NCBI RefSeq assembly: GCF_036577625.1
Contig: NZ_JARBDC010000075.1
Location: forward strand, 124,001-188,000
DNA: 64,000 bases
Direction of reading: 5' to 3'
From: Paenibacillus_AB sp036577625
GTDB lineage: Bacteria > Bacillota > Bacilli > Paenibacillales > NBRC-103111
Shown here: positions 43,697 through 53,200 of the stretch, one piece after another
Layout: each line of letters starts with the position of its first letter
How positions within the stretch are numbered: the stretch's first letter is position 1
The notes under the pieces: model-generated
Databases searched by the model: none
What the model saw: the letters and a program-made list of their open reading frames with translations, nothing else
What the model was told of the DNA's origin: nothing
Program-made: the position numbers and the translations under genes

Positions 43697-44209
43697 ATGG
43701 AGAAAACGATAAACGTTGAAATCGTGACCGTGCCGCCGTTGCGCGTGCTCGCCGTCCGGACGTCGACCAGCTCGGACAAGGGCGGCACCCGCGCCGCGTG
43801 GCGAAAGCTGACGGAGGCGATTCCGCAGGACGATTCGCGCTGGAGCGACACCGGCACCGGCTATGTGATGATCCCCCAGCGGGAATGGGGGACGAAGGTC
43901 GAGTCGCTGTGGGTAGGACTTCGCGTGCTCGAAGCCGGAGCCGTGCCCGAGGGGATCGAGCTGCTGGAGCTGCCCGAGTCGCTCTGCGCGAAGCTGCGCG
44001 TATACGGCGACGAGGCGCATATGAACGAGGTTTACGGCGCCATGTTCGGCTGGCTGCGAACGAACGGGGAGTACGAGCTCGATCCCGACGCCTACGGGGT
44101 GGAAGCGAACCGGCTGGAGCCGGTCAACCCGTTTACGATTCCGTACGAGTCGGTTTCCGTATTCGACTTCGACATGCTGTACCCGATCCGCAAGCGTTCC
44201 GCGAAATAA
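43697..44209 (+). CDS. GyrI-like / AraC effector-binding-domain protein
   Basis: A 170-residue stand-alone GyrI-like (SRPBCC-related, BacT/SbmC type) small-molecule-binding domain, with VEIVTVPPLRVLAVRTS at the start and FDFDMLYPIRK at the end. Such proteins bind hydrophobic drugs; SbmC/GyrI in E. coli is SOS-induced and protects DNA gyrase from toxins. Its place 12 bp after the double-VOC gene in an operon with a LexA-type box fits a DNA-damage or drug-defence role. Confidence 0.78.
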   Translation: MEKTINVEIVTVPPLRVLAVRTSTSSDKGGTRAAWRKLTEAIPQDDSRWSDTGTGYVMIPQREWGTKVESLWVGLRVLEAGAVPEGIELLELPESLCAKLRVYGDEAHMNEVYGAMFGWLRTNGEYELDPDAYGVEANRLEPVNPFTIPYESVSVFDFDMLYPIRKRSAK

Positions 44210-44274
44210 TGGTCGCGCCGCCCCCTTATCCCGCCGCCGCAATACGAACTTTCATGGTAAGGGGGATGAATGCG

Positions 44275-45171
44275 ATGGACACGAAACGGTGCGTCTTTTG
44301 CGATAAAATCGTGCCGGTCAAAGCGAACGACGAAACTTACAACTTCTTAGGCTGCAACTGCGCTCCCGGCGAGTCGTACAAGCTTCGCAAGGACAGCTAC
44401 GAGCTTTACGCCTCGCTTCCCCATCATACGAAGCACCAGATGTTCCCGATCATTTCCGCGTACATTCGGGAGTCGGTCGACTGCGAGGAGTCCGTGACGC
44501 TCGCGTTCGAGGACTTGGAGGCGATTCGCCATTCGCCCCGCGTGCCGGTAACGATCGAAGCGAAAGCGGACAAGCTGCTCGCGTACTTTCACCGGCATGC
44601 CGCGGGACCGAACGAAACGGTCGTCATCCGGCAGCTGGCCGACCATTATAATTTGACGTATTCGCCGAACTTGCAGGAGCTCGTCCATATTATCGAAAAG
44701 CTGCGGGACGAGCGGCTGCTCGAACGAACGGGCTCCGCGTTCCGGTTGACGGAAGCGGGCTGGCGCGAAGCGGACGCGAGAGCCGGCGGCAAACGGCTGA
44801 AGCCGTGCGCCGTCATCGTCACGGAACCGGAGGAAGTCCGCGCGGAATGGACGATGAACGTGTTTCCGAAGCTGCAGCAATGCGGCTATTTTCCGCGCAT
44901 GATCGAATATTCGCCGTTCAACAAAATAGGCGACGGCGCCATGCGGACGATCGCCGAGAGCAAATTGCTCATCGCCGACTTGTCCGGCGCGAACGCGAAC
45001 ATTTATTTCGCCGCCGGCTATGCGCTCGGCCTGGATGTGCCGGTGCTGTGCGCCGTGAAACGCGACGACGCGGAGCATTTGCCGGTCGGCTCCAACCAGC
45101 TCCGCCCGATCGTCTGGGAGCGGACGGAGGAGCTCGCGGACAAGCTGCAGCAGCGGTTGACGTTAGCCTGA
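44275..45171 (+). CDS. Zinc-finger / winged-helix / TIR- or NDT-like protein
   Basis: A 298-residue three-part protein. Residues about 1-35 hold two cysteine pairs (CVFC and CNC), a probable metal-binding finger. Residues about 85-170 resemble a winged helix (VIRQLADHYNLTY, IIEKLRDERLLERTG). The last ~120 residues form a Rossmann-like domain of the nucleoside 2-deoxyribosyltransferase/TIR-like type (AVIVTEPEE, ESKLLIADLSGANANIYFAAGYALGLDVPVL, a pattern common in predicted nucleotide sensors and NAD-cleaving effectors). ATG at 44275 is preferred because AAGGGGG lies 9 nt upstream. Last gene of the SOS-type operon. Function unknown. Confidence 0.7.
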   Translation: MDTKRCVFCDKIVPVKANDETYNFLGCNCAPGESYKLRKDSYELYASLPHHTKHQMFPIISAYIRESVDCEESVTLAFEDLEAIRHSPRVPVTIEAKADKLLAYFHRHAAGPNETVVIRQLADHYNLTYSPNLQELVHIIEKLRDERLLERTGSAFRLTEAGWREADARAGGKRLKPCAVIVTEPEEVRAEWTMNVFPKLQQCGYFPRMIEYSPFNKIGDGAMRTIAESKLLIADLSGANANIYFAAGYALGLDVPVLCAVKRDDAEHLPVGSNQLRPIVWERTEELADKLQQRLTLA

Positions 45172-45189
45172 TCGTTTTCAAAAATGAGG

Positions 45190-45220
45190 AAAGCTCTTGC
45201 GCCATGCGCAAGAGCTTTTT
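45190..45220 (+). terminator. Intrinsic terminator of the VOC operon
   Basis: AAAGCTCTTGCGC (45190-45202) pairs perfectly with GCGCAAGAGCTTT (45206-45218), followed by further T residues. Confidence 0.93.
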
Positions 45221-45267
45221 GTGTTTGAGCGTGGGGGAAGTCTATGGAAACGGCAAGAGCGGTTTAA

Positions 45268-45909
45268 TCAATTCGTAAAGACGTGCCGGTCGATGCGCAC
45301 TTGGATCGGGCGCGATTTGCTCCAGGAGGATGTAGCCAGTCTCGGATTGTAATAATAGAGCGCCCCGTTCGTCGGGTCGTCTCCGTTCAGCGCCGCTTTG
45401 GCCGCCTCGAAGGCGGTCGCGTCCGGCGTCAAGTCATATTGTCCGTCCTGGATGCAAGTAAATTGTCCCGGCTGAAAAATGACGTCGGTGATGGAGTCGG
45501 GAAAAGCGTCGGACTGAACGCGATTCAGCACGACGGCGCCGATCGCGACTTGTCCGGCGAACGATTCGCCTCTCGCTTCCGCGTAAATGACCCGGGCAAG
45601 CTGCTCCAGCACGTCCTGCTCCGGGGCGGCCGCGCGGTTAAGCTCGGCGATCGTGGCGTCGTCCGCGACGCCGGTTGCGGACAGGCCGGCGTTCGTTTGG
45701 AAGGTTTGCACGGCAGCTTTCGTAGCGGAGCCGAAATAGCCGGTGCTGCCGGCTTTCAAATAGCCGAGCGAACGAAGCTGCTCCTGCAGCGTCAAAACGT
45801 GCTCGCTTCTCGAGCCTTTTTCCAGCGTAATTGCGCCGGCCGGTACCGCCATCGTGACGATCGTCGCGGCCAAACCGAGTACAGCCGCCAGTACGGGGGT
45901 TTTCTTCAT
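45268..45909 (-). CDS. SleB-like spore-cortex lytic enzyme / cell-wall hydrolase
   Basis: A 213-residue secreted protein with a signal peptide (about 1-26), a PG_binding_1 domain (about 30-90; LQEQLRSLGYLKAGSTGYFG) and a Hydrolase_2 (SleB) catalytic domain (about 100-213) containing ARVIYAEARGES, in which the glutamate is the expected catalytic residue, and FTCIQDG. SleB enzymes act as lytic transglycosylases on spore cortex during germination; related CwlJ lacks the PG-binding domain. This supports a spore-forming host. Confidence 0.88.
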   Translation of the reverse strand: MKKTPVLAAVLGLAATIVTMAVPAGAITLEKGSRSEHVLTLQEQLRSLGYLKAGSTGYFGSATKAAVQTFQTNAGLSATGVADDATIAELNRAAAPEQDVLEQLARVIYAEARGESFAGQVAIGAVVLNRVQSDAFPDSITDVIFQPGQFTCIQDGQYDLTPDATAFEAAKAALNGDDPTNGALYYYNPRLATSSWSKSRPIQVRIDRHVFTN

Positions 45910-46031
45910 CGTTGCAGGTCATAACCTCCTCTTCCTTTTACGGGCCGCCGAAAGGCTGCGGCAGCATCATAATTGGGGGGGATGTTCGTTAGAACGGGGA
46001 AGGTCGCCGTACACGCTCAAAACGCGAAGAA

Positions 46032-46054
46032 GGAGACAACGCATGGTTGTCTCC
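46032..46054 (-). terminator. Probable terminator of the AraC-family gene at 46179
   Basis: GGAGACAAC (46032-46040) pairs perfectly with GTTGTCTCC (46046-46054). On the minus strand it is followed by TTCTTCGCGTTTT, a weak T-run. Confidence 0.55.
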
Positions 46055-46178
46055 CATAGGGTTCGCAGCAAACGTTCCGTTTGGGCCCGTCTTTCGCGGC
46101 GGGCGGCCTGCGGGCGCGGCATAAGTCGAAACGGGGAGGCGGAAAACCGGCCCGAAGCGCTGGCGTTTGCACGACGCG

Positions 46179-47102
46179 TTAATGGCTCTCGGCAGCGGAC
46201 GGCAGCGGCGCGTCTTCCCCTCCGGCCGCATTGCGGAACAGCGCCCGGTACTGCTTCGGCGTCGTCCCTTTGACGTCCTTGAACGCGCGGGTAAACGTTC
46301 GCGTCTGGTCGAAGCCGACGTCGATCGCGATTTCGGTCACGCTCATCGACGTCGTCGCCAGCAGGCTGGCGGCGCGGCCGACGCGAAGCGAGTGCAAATA
46401 GTCGGTAAACGTCCGGCCGGCCATTTGTTTGAAAATGCGGCTCAAGTACGAAGCGTTGATGTTGAACTGCTTCGCCAGTCCGCCCAGCGTAATTTCTTCC
46501 TGGTAGTGCATATGCAAATATTGCAAAATGCGCTCGGCGATGCTGCCCCCGCTTTCGTACTTGACGGCTTGCCGCTCGGAAGCGCCCTGCGGCCACGGAG
46601 TGCGGAGCAAAAATACAAACGCTTCCAAAAGTTTCGAGCGGAGCGCGGAATCTTTGCCGAATCGTTCATGCTCGTATTCTTGCCGCATCGCCTCGAACAA
46701 CGAGCTCAAATACGCGTTCTGCTCCTCGTCCAAATCGTAGTGCGACGGGTAATCCGAGCCGGTGCGCAGAAGAGCGTTCGCCAGCTCCCGGTCGGACGGA
46801 CTCAGGAACAGCAGGTTGAGGTCGAACATGCAGTTGTATTTCATTGCGTTCGGGCTGGTCAGGCGCACTTCGTGGATATGGTGGGGCAGCAAAAACGTAA
46901 CGGTCCCTTTGCGGAAACGGTGCGGCTTCCCGTTGACGATTTCCGTTCCGCTTCCTTCGATTACGAGGCTGAGCTCGGCGAAATTGTGATAGTGCAGCGG
47001 ATAATGGTGTCTTAACTGACTGAGAACGACAAAGATGGGCATTCGGCTTTTTCCGTATTGCGCGTGAGCGAGCGAATCCTGGTACAAAGGGTACACTGTC
47101 AA
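46179..47102 (-). CDS. AraC-family transcriptional regulator
   Basis: A 307-residue regulator with an N-terminal cupin (YPLHYHNFAELSLVIEG; FLLPHHIHEV) and C-terminal double helix-turn-helix (ITLGGLAKQFNINASYLSRIFK; VTEIAIDVGFDQTRTFTRAFKDVKGTTPKQYR). It is divergent from the solute-binding lipoprotein gene, 185 bp apart, and probably regulates it in response to a sugar. Confidence 0.9.
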   Translation of the reverse strand: MTVYPLYQDSLAHAQYGKSRMPIFVVLSQLRHHYPLHYHNFAELSLVIEGSGTEIVNGKPHRFRKGTVTFLLPHHIHEVRLTSPNAMKYNCMFDLNLLFLSPSDRELANALLRTGSDYPSHYDLDEEQNAYLSSLFEAMRQEYEHERFGKDSALRSKLLEAFVFLLRTPWPQGASERQAVKYESGGSIAERILQYLHMHYQEEITLGGLAKQFNINASYLSRIFKQMAGRTFTDYLHSLRVGRAASLLATTSMSVTEIAIDVGFDQTRTFTRAFKDVKGTTPKQYRALFRNAAGGEDAPLPSAAESH

Positions 47103-47251
47103 TGACGTTCACCTGCCGCATCGTTTTGAATATATTGTACCATAACTAACTATACATGTAATGTACAGGAACGTAAAAAACAGGTCGGTTGTGGTAAAAA
47201 AACGTCATATCCTATTTTTACCTTTTTGCGATAATGAAGAAGTGTATTTGT

Positions 47252-47265
47252 TGAAAGCGTTATCA
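47252..47265 (+). promoter_or_regulatory. CcpA cre site
   Basis: TGAAAGCGTTATCA matches the cre consensus TGWAANCGNTNWCA at every position. It lies between a GATAAT-type -10 (about 47230) and the ribosome binding site of the solute-binding protein gene, consistent with roadblock or promoter repression by CcpA. Confidence 0.75.
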
Positions 47266-47287
47266 AAATTAGGGGGGAGATCGCACT

Positions 47288-48628
47288 ATGCTCAACAGAA
47301 GAAATGTTTCGTTGGCGCTGCTGGCGTGCGCCGGACTCGTTGCGGCGTCGGCCTGCGGCTCGGGAGGCGGCTCGGGCGGCCCAGGGGGAGCGGACACCGG
47401 TACGGACAAACCGAAGGCGGAGGCGAAAAAAGATCCGTACACGATGCTCATTTACGCGGCGGGGGTCAGCAAGGAGGAGTTCGACAAACGGTTTCGCGGA
47501 ACGCTCGAAAAAAAGTTCCCGCACATTACGTTCAACTACCAGACGAGCGGGACCGGCAACAATATTACGGACTTGGTGACGCGCGGAGAAATCCCGGACT
47601 TGATCCGTACCGATATTCCGACGCTCCGGACCGGCTATCTCGACTTGAACCTGGGTGTCGATTTGACGCCGTACGTGACAAAGTACAAGTACGATTTGAA
47701 TCGGTTCAACCCCGTGTTCATTCAGGAGATCAAAGACTATACCCGTGACGGCAAGCTGTACGGGCTGCCCGTCCCGCCGTTTTTCCCGAACGTGCTTTAC
47801 TACAACAAAGATTTGTTCGACAAGTTCGGCGTGCCTTATCCGAAGGACGGCATGACGTGGGACGAAACGTACGAATTGTCCAAAAAAATGACGCGGCTTG
47901 ACGGCAGCAAGCAAATACGCGGCTTCAGCGCCAATTTGACGGGGATGCTGCGGGACAATCCGTTCTCCCAAGCGATTTTGGATCCGGAAAAGGACGGACT
48001 GACGGACCAAGATAAATGGTCGAAGGTGTTCAGCAATTTGAAGCGGTTTTACGACGTCCCCGGCAACGAATATCCGAAAACGGCCGCCGAAGACATGAAC
48101 ATGTTCGGCAAAGGCGAAGCTGCGCTTTCCGCCAACCTGCACAGCGTATACTTGATCATTCCGCCGGAAATCAACTGGGACATCGTGTCGCTGCCGACGA
48201 TGGACGGCGCTCCGAAGCGGGTAAGCCAGCGCGGTCCGGCGTATTGGTCGATTACCGAAACGAGCAAGCATAAGGACGAGGCGTTCGAGGTCATTATGGA
48301 AATGCTGAAAGACGAGATTCAGCTCGAAGACTCGAAGCAGGGCATTCCGACGACGCTCAACAATAAAGATATTCAGAACGCGCTCGGTACGGAGCATCCG
48401 ATCTACAAAACGAAAAACATGAAGGCGGTTTCCTACTATCCGCCGACCGATCCGACGCCGAAACGGAAGCCCGGTCTCGTCGACGTTCCGCTTGCTTCGC
48501 AGCAATCGGCGGTCAGCGCGGCGTTCGTCGATTATGTGAGCGGCAAGGCGGATTTGAACACGTCGCTCCGACAGCTCGACGATAAGCTGAAGCAGCTCGT
48601 CGAAGCGGAAAAAAGCAAAAAGAAATAA
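47288..48628 (+). CDS. Extracellular solute-binding lipoprotein (sugar ABC transporter)
   Basis: A 446-residue family-1 solute-binding lipoprotein. A lipoprotein signal with SACGSG near residue 23 is followed by a Gly-rich linker and a bilobed binding domain (YGLPVPPFFPNVLYYNKDLFDKFG is the family core). No permease or ATPase genes follow, so it must work with components encoded elsewhere. The cre site upstream and the divergent AraC gene point to control by carbon source. GGGGGGAG precedes the ATG. Confidence 0.9.
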   Translation: MLNRRNVSLALLACAGLVAASACGSGGGSGGPGGADTGTDKPKAEAKKDPYTMLIYAAGVSKEEFDKRFRGTLEKKFPHITFNYQTSGTGNNITDLVTRGEIPDLIRTDIPTLRTGYLDLNLGVDLTPYVTKYKYDLNRFNPVFIQEIKDYTRDGKLYGLPVPPFFPNVLYYNKDLFDKFGVPYPKDGMTWDETYELSKKMTRLDGSKQIRGFSANLTGMLRDNPFSQAILDPEKDGLTDQDKWSKVFSNLKRFYDVPGNEYPKTAAEDMNMFGKGEAALSANLHSVYLIIPPEINWDIVSLPTMDGAPKRVSQRGPAYWSITETSKHKDEAFEVIMEMLKDEIQLEDSKQGIPTTLNNKDIQNALGTEHPIYKTKNMKAVSYYPPTDPTPKRKPGLVDVPLASQQSAVSAAFVDYVSGKADLNTSLRQLDDKLKQLVEAEKSKKK

Positions 48629-48640
48629 ACGGCTTCGCCC

Positions 48641-48669
48641 AGACTCTCCGGCATCGGACCGGGGAGTCT
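48641..48669 (+). terminator. Terminator after the solute-binding protein gene
   Basis: AGACTCTCCGG (48641-48651) pairs with CCGGGGAGTCT (48659-48669) with one mismatch; the T-run is short (TTT). Confidence 0.6.
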
Positions 48670-48778
48670 TTCGCGTTCCGCGGCGCAGGAAGGAATTCGG
48701 CCCGGCCGCATGGAATATAGACGGAACGCTTCGGGGCGCGTCGCATGCCCGAAGCCGAAGCGGGAGGCGATTCAACTT

Positions 48779-49276
48779 ATGGACGGAATCGGATATAGAA
48801 CGATACGCGCGGAAGATCGGGCGACCGTACTCGAGCTGCATTGCGAAATCAATTATGCCAGCGACACGTCGTGGGCGCGCGAGCTGCCGTACGAAGCGTA
48901 TCGGGACAAATGGATGTCCACGTCGCAGCCCGGGCAGTTTTTCGAAAGCTTGCTTCGCTCGATGGACGATCCCCGGACGATGGCCGAGCTCGCGGAAACG
49001 GAGGACGGGCGAACGGTCGGCTACCTGTGGGTGCAATTCGTCGACGTGCCCGATTACGCGCTGACGATCGCCGAAATATGCGATATCGCGGTCGCTCGCG
49101 AATATCGCGGCCGAGGGTTCGGGCTCGATCTGCTCAGACGGATCGAGGATCGGGCCAAACGGAACGGGGCCGGGCTGCTCCGGTCGGAGACGGGGGCGGA
49201 AAACGCCGCCTCGCGATCGCTTCACGCGAAGTTCGGATTCGAGACGTATCGGATCGGCTTCGAAAAGCGGCTGTAA
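48779..49276 (+). CDS. GNAT-family N-acetyltransferase
   Basis: A 165-residue GCN5-related acetyltransferase. The acetyl-CoA pyrophosphate-binding motif is VAREYRGRGFGLDLL, and the C-terminal strand-helix includes SETGAENAASRSLHAKFGFETYR. The ATG at 48779 follows GGGAGG by about 11 nt. The HAD gene follows after 50 bp. Substrate unknown. Confidence 0.82.
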   Translation: MDGIGYRTIRAEDRATVLELHCEINYASDTSWARELPYEAYRDKWMSTSQPGQFFESLLRSMDDPRTMAELAETEDGRTVGYLWVQFVDVPDYALTIAEICDIAVAREYRGRGFGLDLLRRIEDRAKRNGAGLLRSETGAENAASRSLHAKFGFETYRIGFEKRL

Positions 49277-49326
49277 GAGTCATCGGACATCCGCTTATAG
49301 AGAATGGAGAAAAGGGGAGAGCCTGC

Positions 49327-50037
49327 TTGTACAAAGCGATACTGTTCGATCTCGATAATACGCTGCTCGATTACGACCGGTGCGAAGCGGACTCGATGCT
49401 GATGACCGGGCGGCAGCACGGGCTGGAGGAGTGGGAGCGTTTTTCGTGGGAATTGTTCTGGACAACGTTCGCTCCGATTAACGGGGTCTATTGGAACGAG
49501 CGAACCGAGCGAAAGCTGAGCATCCGTCAAGTGCTCGACTACTCGTTTCGGGATACGCTCGCGCGGCTCGATTGGGACGCATCCCGTTCGGCGAAGCTGG
49601 CGGAAACGTACTGGGACCATTTTTGCGCCCTATGCCACTTCGAGGAAGGAGCGAAGGAGCTGCTCGGCGAGCTGCACGGCAGCCGCAAGCTGGCGGTCGT
49701 TTCGAACGGCATCGGGGAAGCGCAGCGGAAACGGACGGCGAGCGGGGACATTTTCCGTCTGTTCGACGCCTTCATCGTGTCGGACGAGGTCGGCCGCTGG
49801 AAGCCGGACCCGTACATATTCGAAATCGCCTTGCGCGAGCTGGGCGTACGGCCGTCGGAGGCGCTGTTCGTCGGCGATTCGCTCGAATGCGATTACGCGG
49901 GGGCGCTCGCCGCAGGCATCGATTTTTGTTTCTACAACCGCAGCCGGGCGCCGCTCGACGCCGGAATCGCGCCGCGCTACGCGGTCGAACGGATCGGCGA
50001 CATTCGCTCGATCCTTTTCGACGGAAGCAAAGTTTGA
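49327..50037 (+). CDS. HAD-superfamily hydrolase, YjjG-like nucleotidase
   Basis: A 236-residue HAD hydrolase with motif I DLDNTLLDYD, motif II VVSNG, motif III lysine in GRWKPDPYIF and motif IV GDSLECDYAGALAAG. The helical cap and length resemble YjjG/YfnB-type 5'-nucleotidases. The TTG start is supported by GGGGAG 7 nt upstream. It probably shares a transcript with the GNAT gene. Confidence 0.85.
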   Translation: MYKAILFDLDNTLLDYDRCEADSMLMTGRQHGLEEWERFSWELFWTTFAPINGVYWNERTERKLSIRQVLDYSFRDTLARLDWDASRSAKLAETYWDHFCALCHFEEGAKELLGELHGSRKLAVVSNGIGEAQRKRTASGDIFRLFDAFIVSDEVGRWKPDPYIFEIALRELGVRPSEALFVGDSLECDYAGALAAGIDFCFYNRSRAPLDAGIAPRYAVERIGDIRSILFDGSKV

Positions 50038-50097
50038 ACATTATTTTATTTCTTGCAGGATGGCGCGGCCCCCGTCCTATTCCATCAAATTCATGCT

Positions 50098-50260
50098 ATA
50101 ATGAAACTACGCTGCATAGCCCGGCTTCGGCCGAAGGGAGGGAGCCCGCACGAAAGCTGCGGGAACATAAGGACGTCATAGCGGCATGAACGGCGGTCAA
50201 TCGGACTTTCGGCAACCAGAATAAGCCTACACACATTTTTGAATGGTGGGAGGTTTTTTT
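50098..50260 (+). promoter_or_regulatory. Promoter and structured leader of the heparinase-like gene
   Basis: A TATAAT (50098-50103) without a good -35 opens a leader of about 150 nt. It contains two hairpins: CGGC/GCCG around TTCG near 50123-50134, and CCCGCA/TGCGGG (50146-50164) with a CGAAAGC loop. The leader ends in GGGAGG, eight T residues and the GTG start. It does not fit any riboswitch consensus I could recall, including the c-di-GMP classes. Confidence 0.4.
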
Positions 50261-50261
50261 T

Positions 50262-53200
50262 GTGTCCATTTTTAAACCGGTAAAACACAGGTATAAAAGG
50301 TTCTGGTTCGCATCCGCTCTCGTCCTGGCCTTACTCGTCCCGGTCCTCCTGTACCCTTTGCCCGGCAAAGCGGGCGACGCTTCCAAGGTGACGATCGCGA
50401 ACGGCGGCTTCGAGACGGGGTCGCCTCCCGCAAACTGGTCGGTGTTCGGGGGAGCTTGGGGAACCCAGCAAACCATCTCTACGGCAAGAAGCATTGACGG
50501 AACCAAAAGTCTCAAAATCAACGACACGACCAGCGCCACCGCTTACGGCATGGTCAGCGACCGGATGGCGGCGCATCCGTACTCCGTCTATGAAGCTTAC
50601 GCTTCGGTCTACGCGGAGTCCGGCAGCGGGCAGGTGTATCTCGAATTTTGGGACAGCACGAATACGCGCATCGGCGTGCAGTTCGCCGTCACGACCGCGA
50701 CCGGGGCGTGGGAGTACGTGAAGGTGAGCGGCCAAGCGCCTGCCGGCACGGCGACGGTCAGCGTCATGATGTATTCGAGTAAGGCGAACGTGGGCGCCGC
50801 CTACTTCGACGCGGTCTCGATCCGCCGGATCGACGAGGTCGGCAGCGTGCCGAACCCGAGCTTCGAGAGCACGGACGGCTCCAATATGCCGGCGGACTGG
50901 ACGCCGTACGCCGCGGGAACGTATGCGGTCAGCGCGGACTTTGCCCATAGCGGCACGAAGAGCTTGAAGATCGTGGACGGCAGCGCGAGCGCGGGCTACG
51001 GCATGAGGTCGGCGAAGCTGCCGGCGTCCGCCGGCTCCGCCTATGAAGCGACAGGCTGGGTCCGCAATATCTCGGGTGCCGGACAGCTGTATTTGGAGTT
51101 TTGGCAAAGCACGGTCGGGAACGCCTCCGATACCCGCGTGGGCGTGCGGTTCATCGGCAGCACGACGACCGGCTCCTGGGAAAAGCTGACGGTGTCGGGC
51201 GTTGCGCCGGCGAATACGGATTATTTGGTCGTGATGGCGTACACGCCGGTTTCCAGCACGACGACGGCTTATTTCGACGACTTTTCCGTCCGGCAAACAT
51301 ACGCGGCTCCGGCCACCGCCTTCACGCCCATCGTAACGGGGCATCCGCGGCTTTATTTTACGGCGGCCGACGTACCGGGCTTGCGCGCGAAGGCGCTCGA
51401 CACATCCCCGAATCCATACGGGGAATCGTACGCATCGATCTGGAGCAAGGTGCAGGCGCAGGCGGACAGCTATCTTGGCGAAACGTCCTTCAGCGTGAAT
51501 TACGCCGGAGGCATCACGGTCACGTACCCGCTGCCGCCGGTGCAGCCGATTCCTCATGAGAATCCTTCCACCTATACGTCCGGCCATTACCCGTTCTGGA
51601 CGGCGGTCGGGTCCCAGATTCAGGTTCGGCTGGAAACGCTGTCGCTGGCGTATGTCGTCACGAATAACCCCGTCTACGGGCAAAAAGCCCGAGATTATGC
51701 GCTCAGCCTGGCCGATTGGGACGTTTGGAGCGATCCGGCCTATCCGTGTCTCGGCGGCGGCAGCGGCTTCTCCTGCCTCGATTCGAGCTACATTACGCGG
51801 GGCGTCGCCACCGTCTACGACATGGTCTACGACCTGTTGACGCCGGCCGAGCGCGAGAAGCTCCTCGACGCCATGTATGAGAAGGGCATCCGGCTTATGA
51901 AGAAAGACCTGGAGACGTTCGTCGATCAGAACATTTACTATGCGGTTTCGGGCGCAATGGCGACCGCGGCGGTCGTCGGGCTGGGCGAACGGGATTCGTA
52001 CGATTCGTACTTGAATCAGGCGTATCAAATTCATCTGAATTACTTGAACACGCTCAACACATCCGGAAAATCCGAAGGGTTTCTGTATACGGGCGTCGGC
52101 CTGAACAGCATCTTCGCCGCCGACGATTTCATTCGGCGGGTGACGGGCGTCGACGACGCGTTCTCGCACCCGTTCATTTCCGACCGGCTGTCGAAGTGGC
52201 TCGTCTACTTCAACGGTCCGCAAGGCACGGGCAACGCCAACTTCAGCGACTCCGATACGGCCGGCAATATCGCGACACCGGCGCTCATTCTCGCGAGCAA
52301 CGGCGACGGCCTGGCCGGATGGTATGCCAAGGAGCAGCTGTCGGATTCGGCGAACTGGGGCCGGTTCGTTTACCTGAGCAATGCGGGGGCGATTACGGCG
52401 CCGGACGCGGCCGGGCTGCCGCTCTCGGCTCAATTCCAAGACATCGGATACCAGGCGTTCCGCACCGGTTGGGGCGAACATGACGAGCTGCTGGCCTTCT
52501 ACTCCGACAACAGCAATTACGGGCATAACCACCAGGACGACAACAGCTTCATTCTGAACGCCGGCGGAGAATGGCTGCTGACCGACCCGGGCTATTTCGA
52601 CAACAGCAGTCCGGCAACCACCGCCATGACGACCGGCAGTATCGGACACAACGTCATGCTCGTAAACGGAAGCGGGCAGACGGTAAAAACCGGCGGCGGC
52701 ACGGTCGGTTTCTTCACCTCCCCGGTGTTCGAGCTCGGGGTCGGCGACGCTACGGGGTCGTATGCGACGACGCCGGACGTCAGCCAATGGAAGCGCCGTC
52801 TGATCAACGTGAAGCCCGACTACCATCTGATCGTCGACAATGTGGCGCTGGCCTCGGCGGGTACGCCGGAGATGCTGTTTCATACGGACAAAGGCGGTAC
52901 GTTCACATCGGACGGGACGCCGCTCGCGATAGGCTCGACGCTGCCGGCCTCCTTCCTGATCGAGAAGGCCAGAGCGTCCGCCTCGGTGCAGCTGCTCCGG
53001 CCGACCGGTTCGACCCGGCTGTACACGCAATATTCGGGTGCGGAAAAATACGGAACATGGGGCAGCGTGAAGCCTTCGTCCCCCGTCGCCTCCGAGTCGT
53101 TCGTGACGCTCATCCGGACGACGGTCGACCGTCAAGGCATTATCGAAGGCGAAACGCTGCTGCCGGCGGCGGCAAGCGGGGGCAGCCCGAATTACGCGGG

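Noticed and set aside
50105..50245. c-di-GMP (GEMM) riboswitch upstream of the heparinase-like gene
   Set aside because: A GAAA-containing hairpin is present, but the conserved GEMM linker and second-stem sequences are not.
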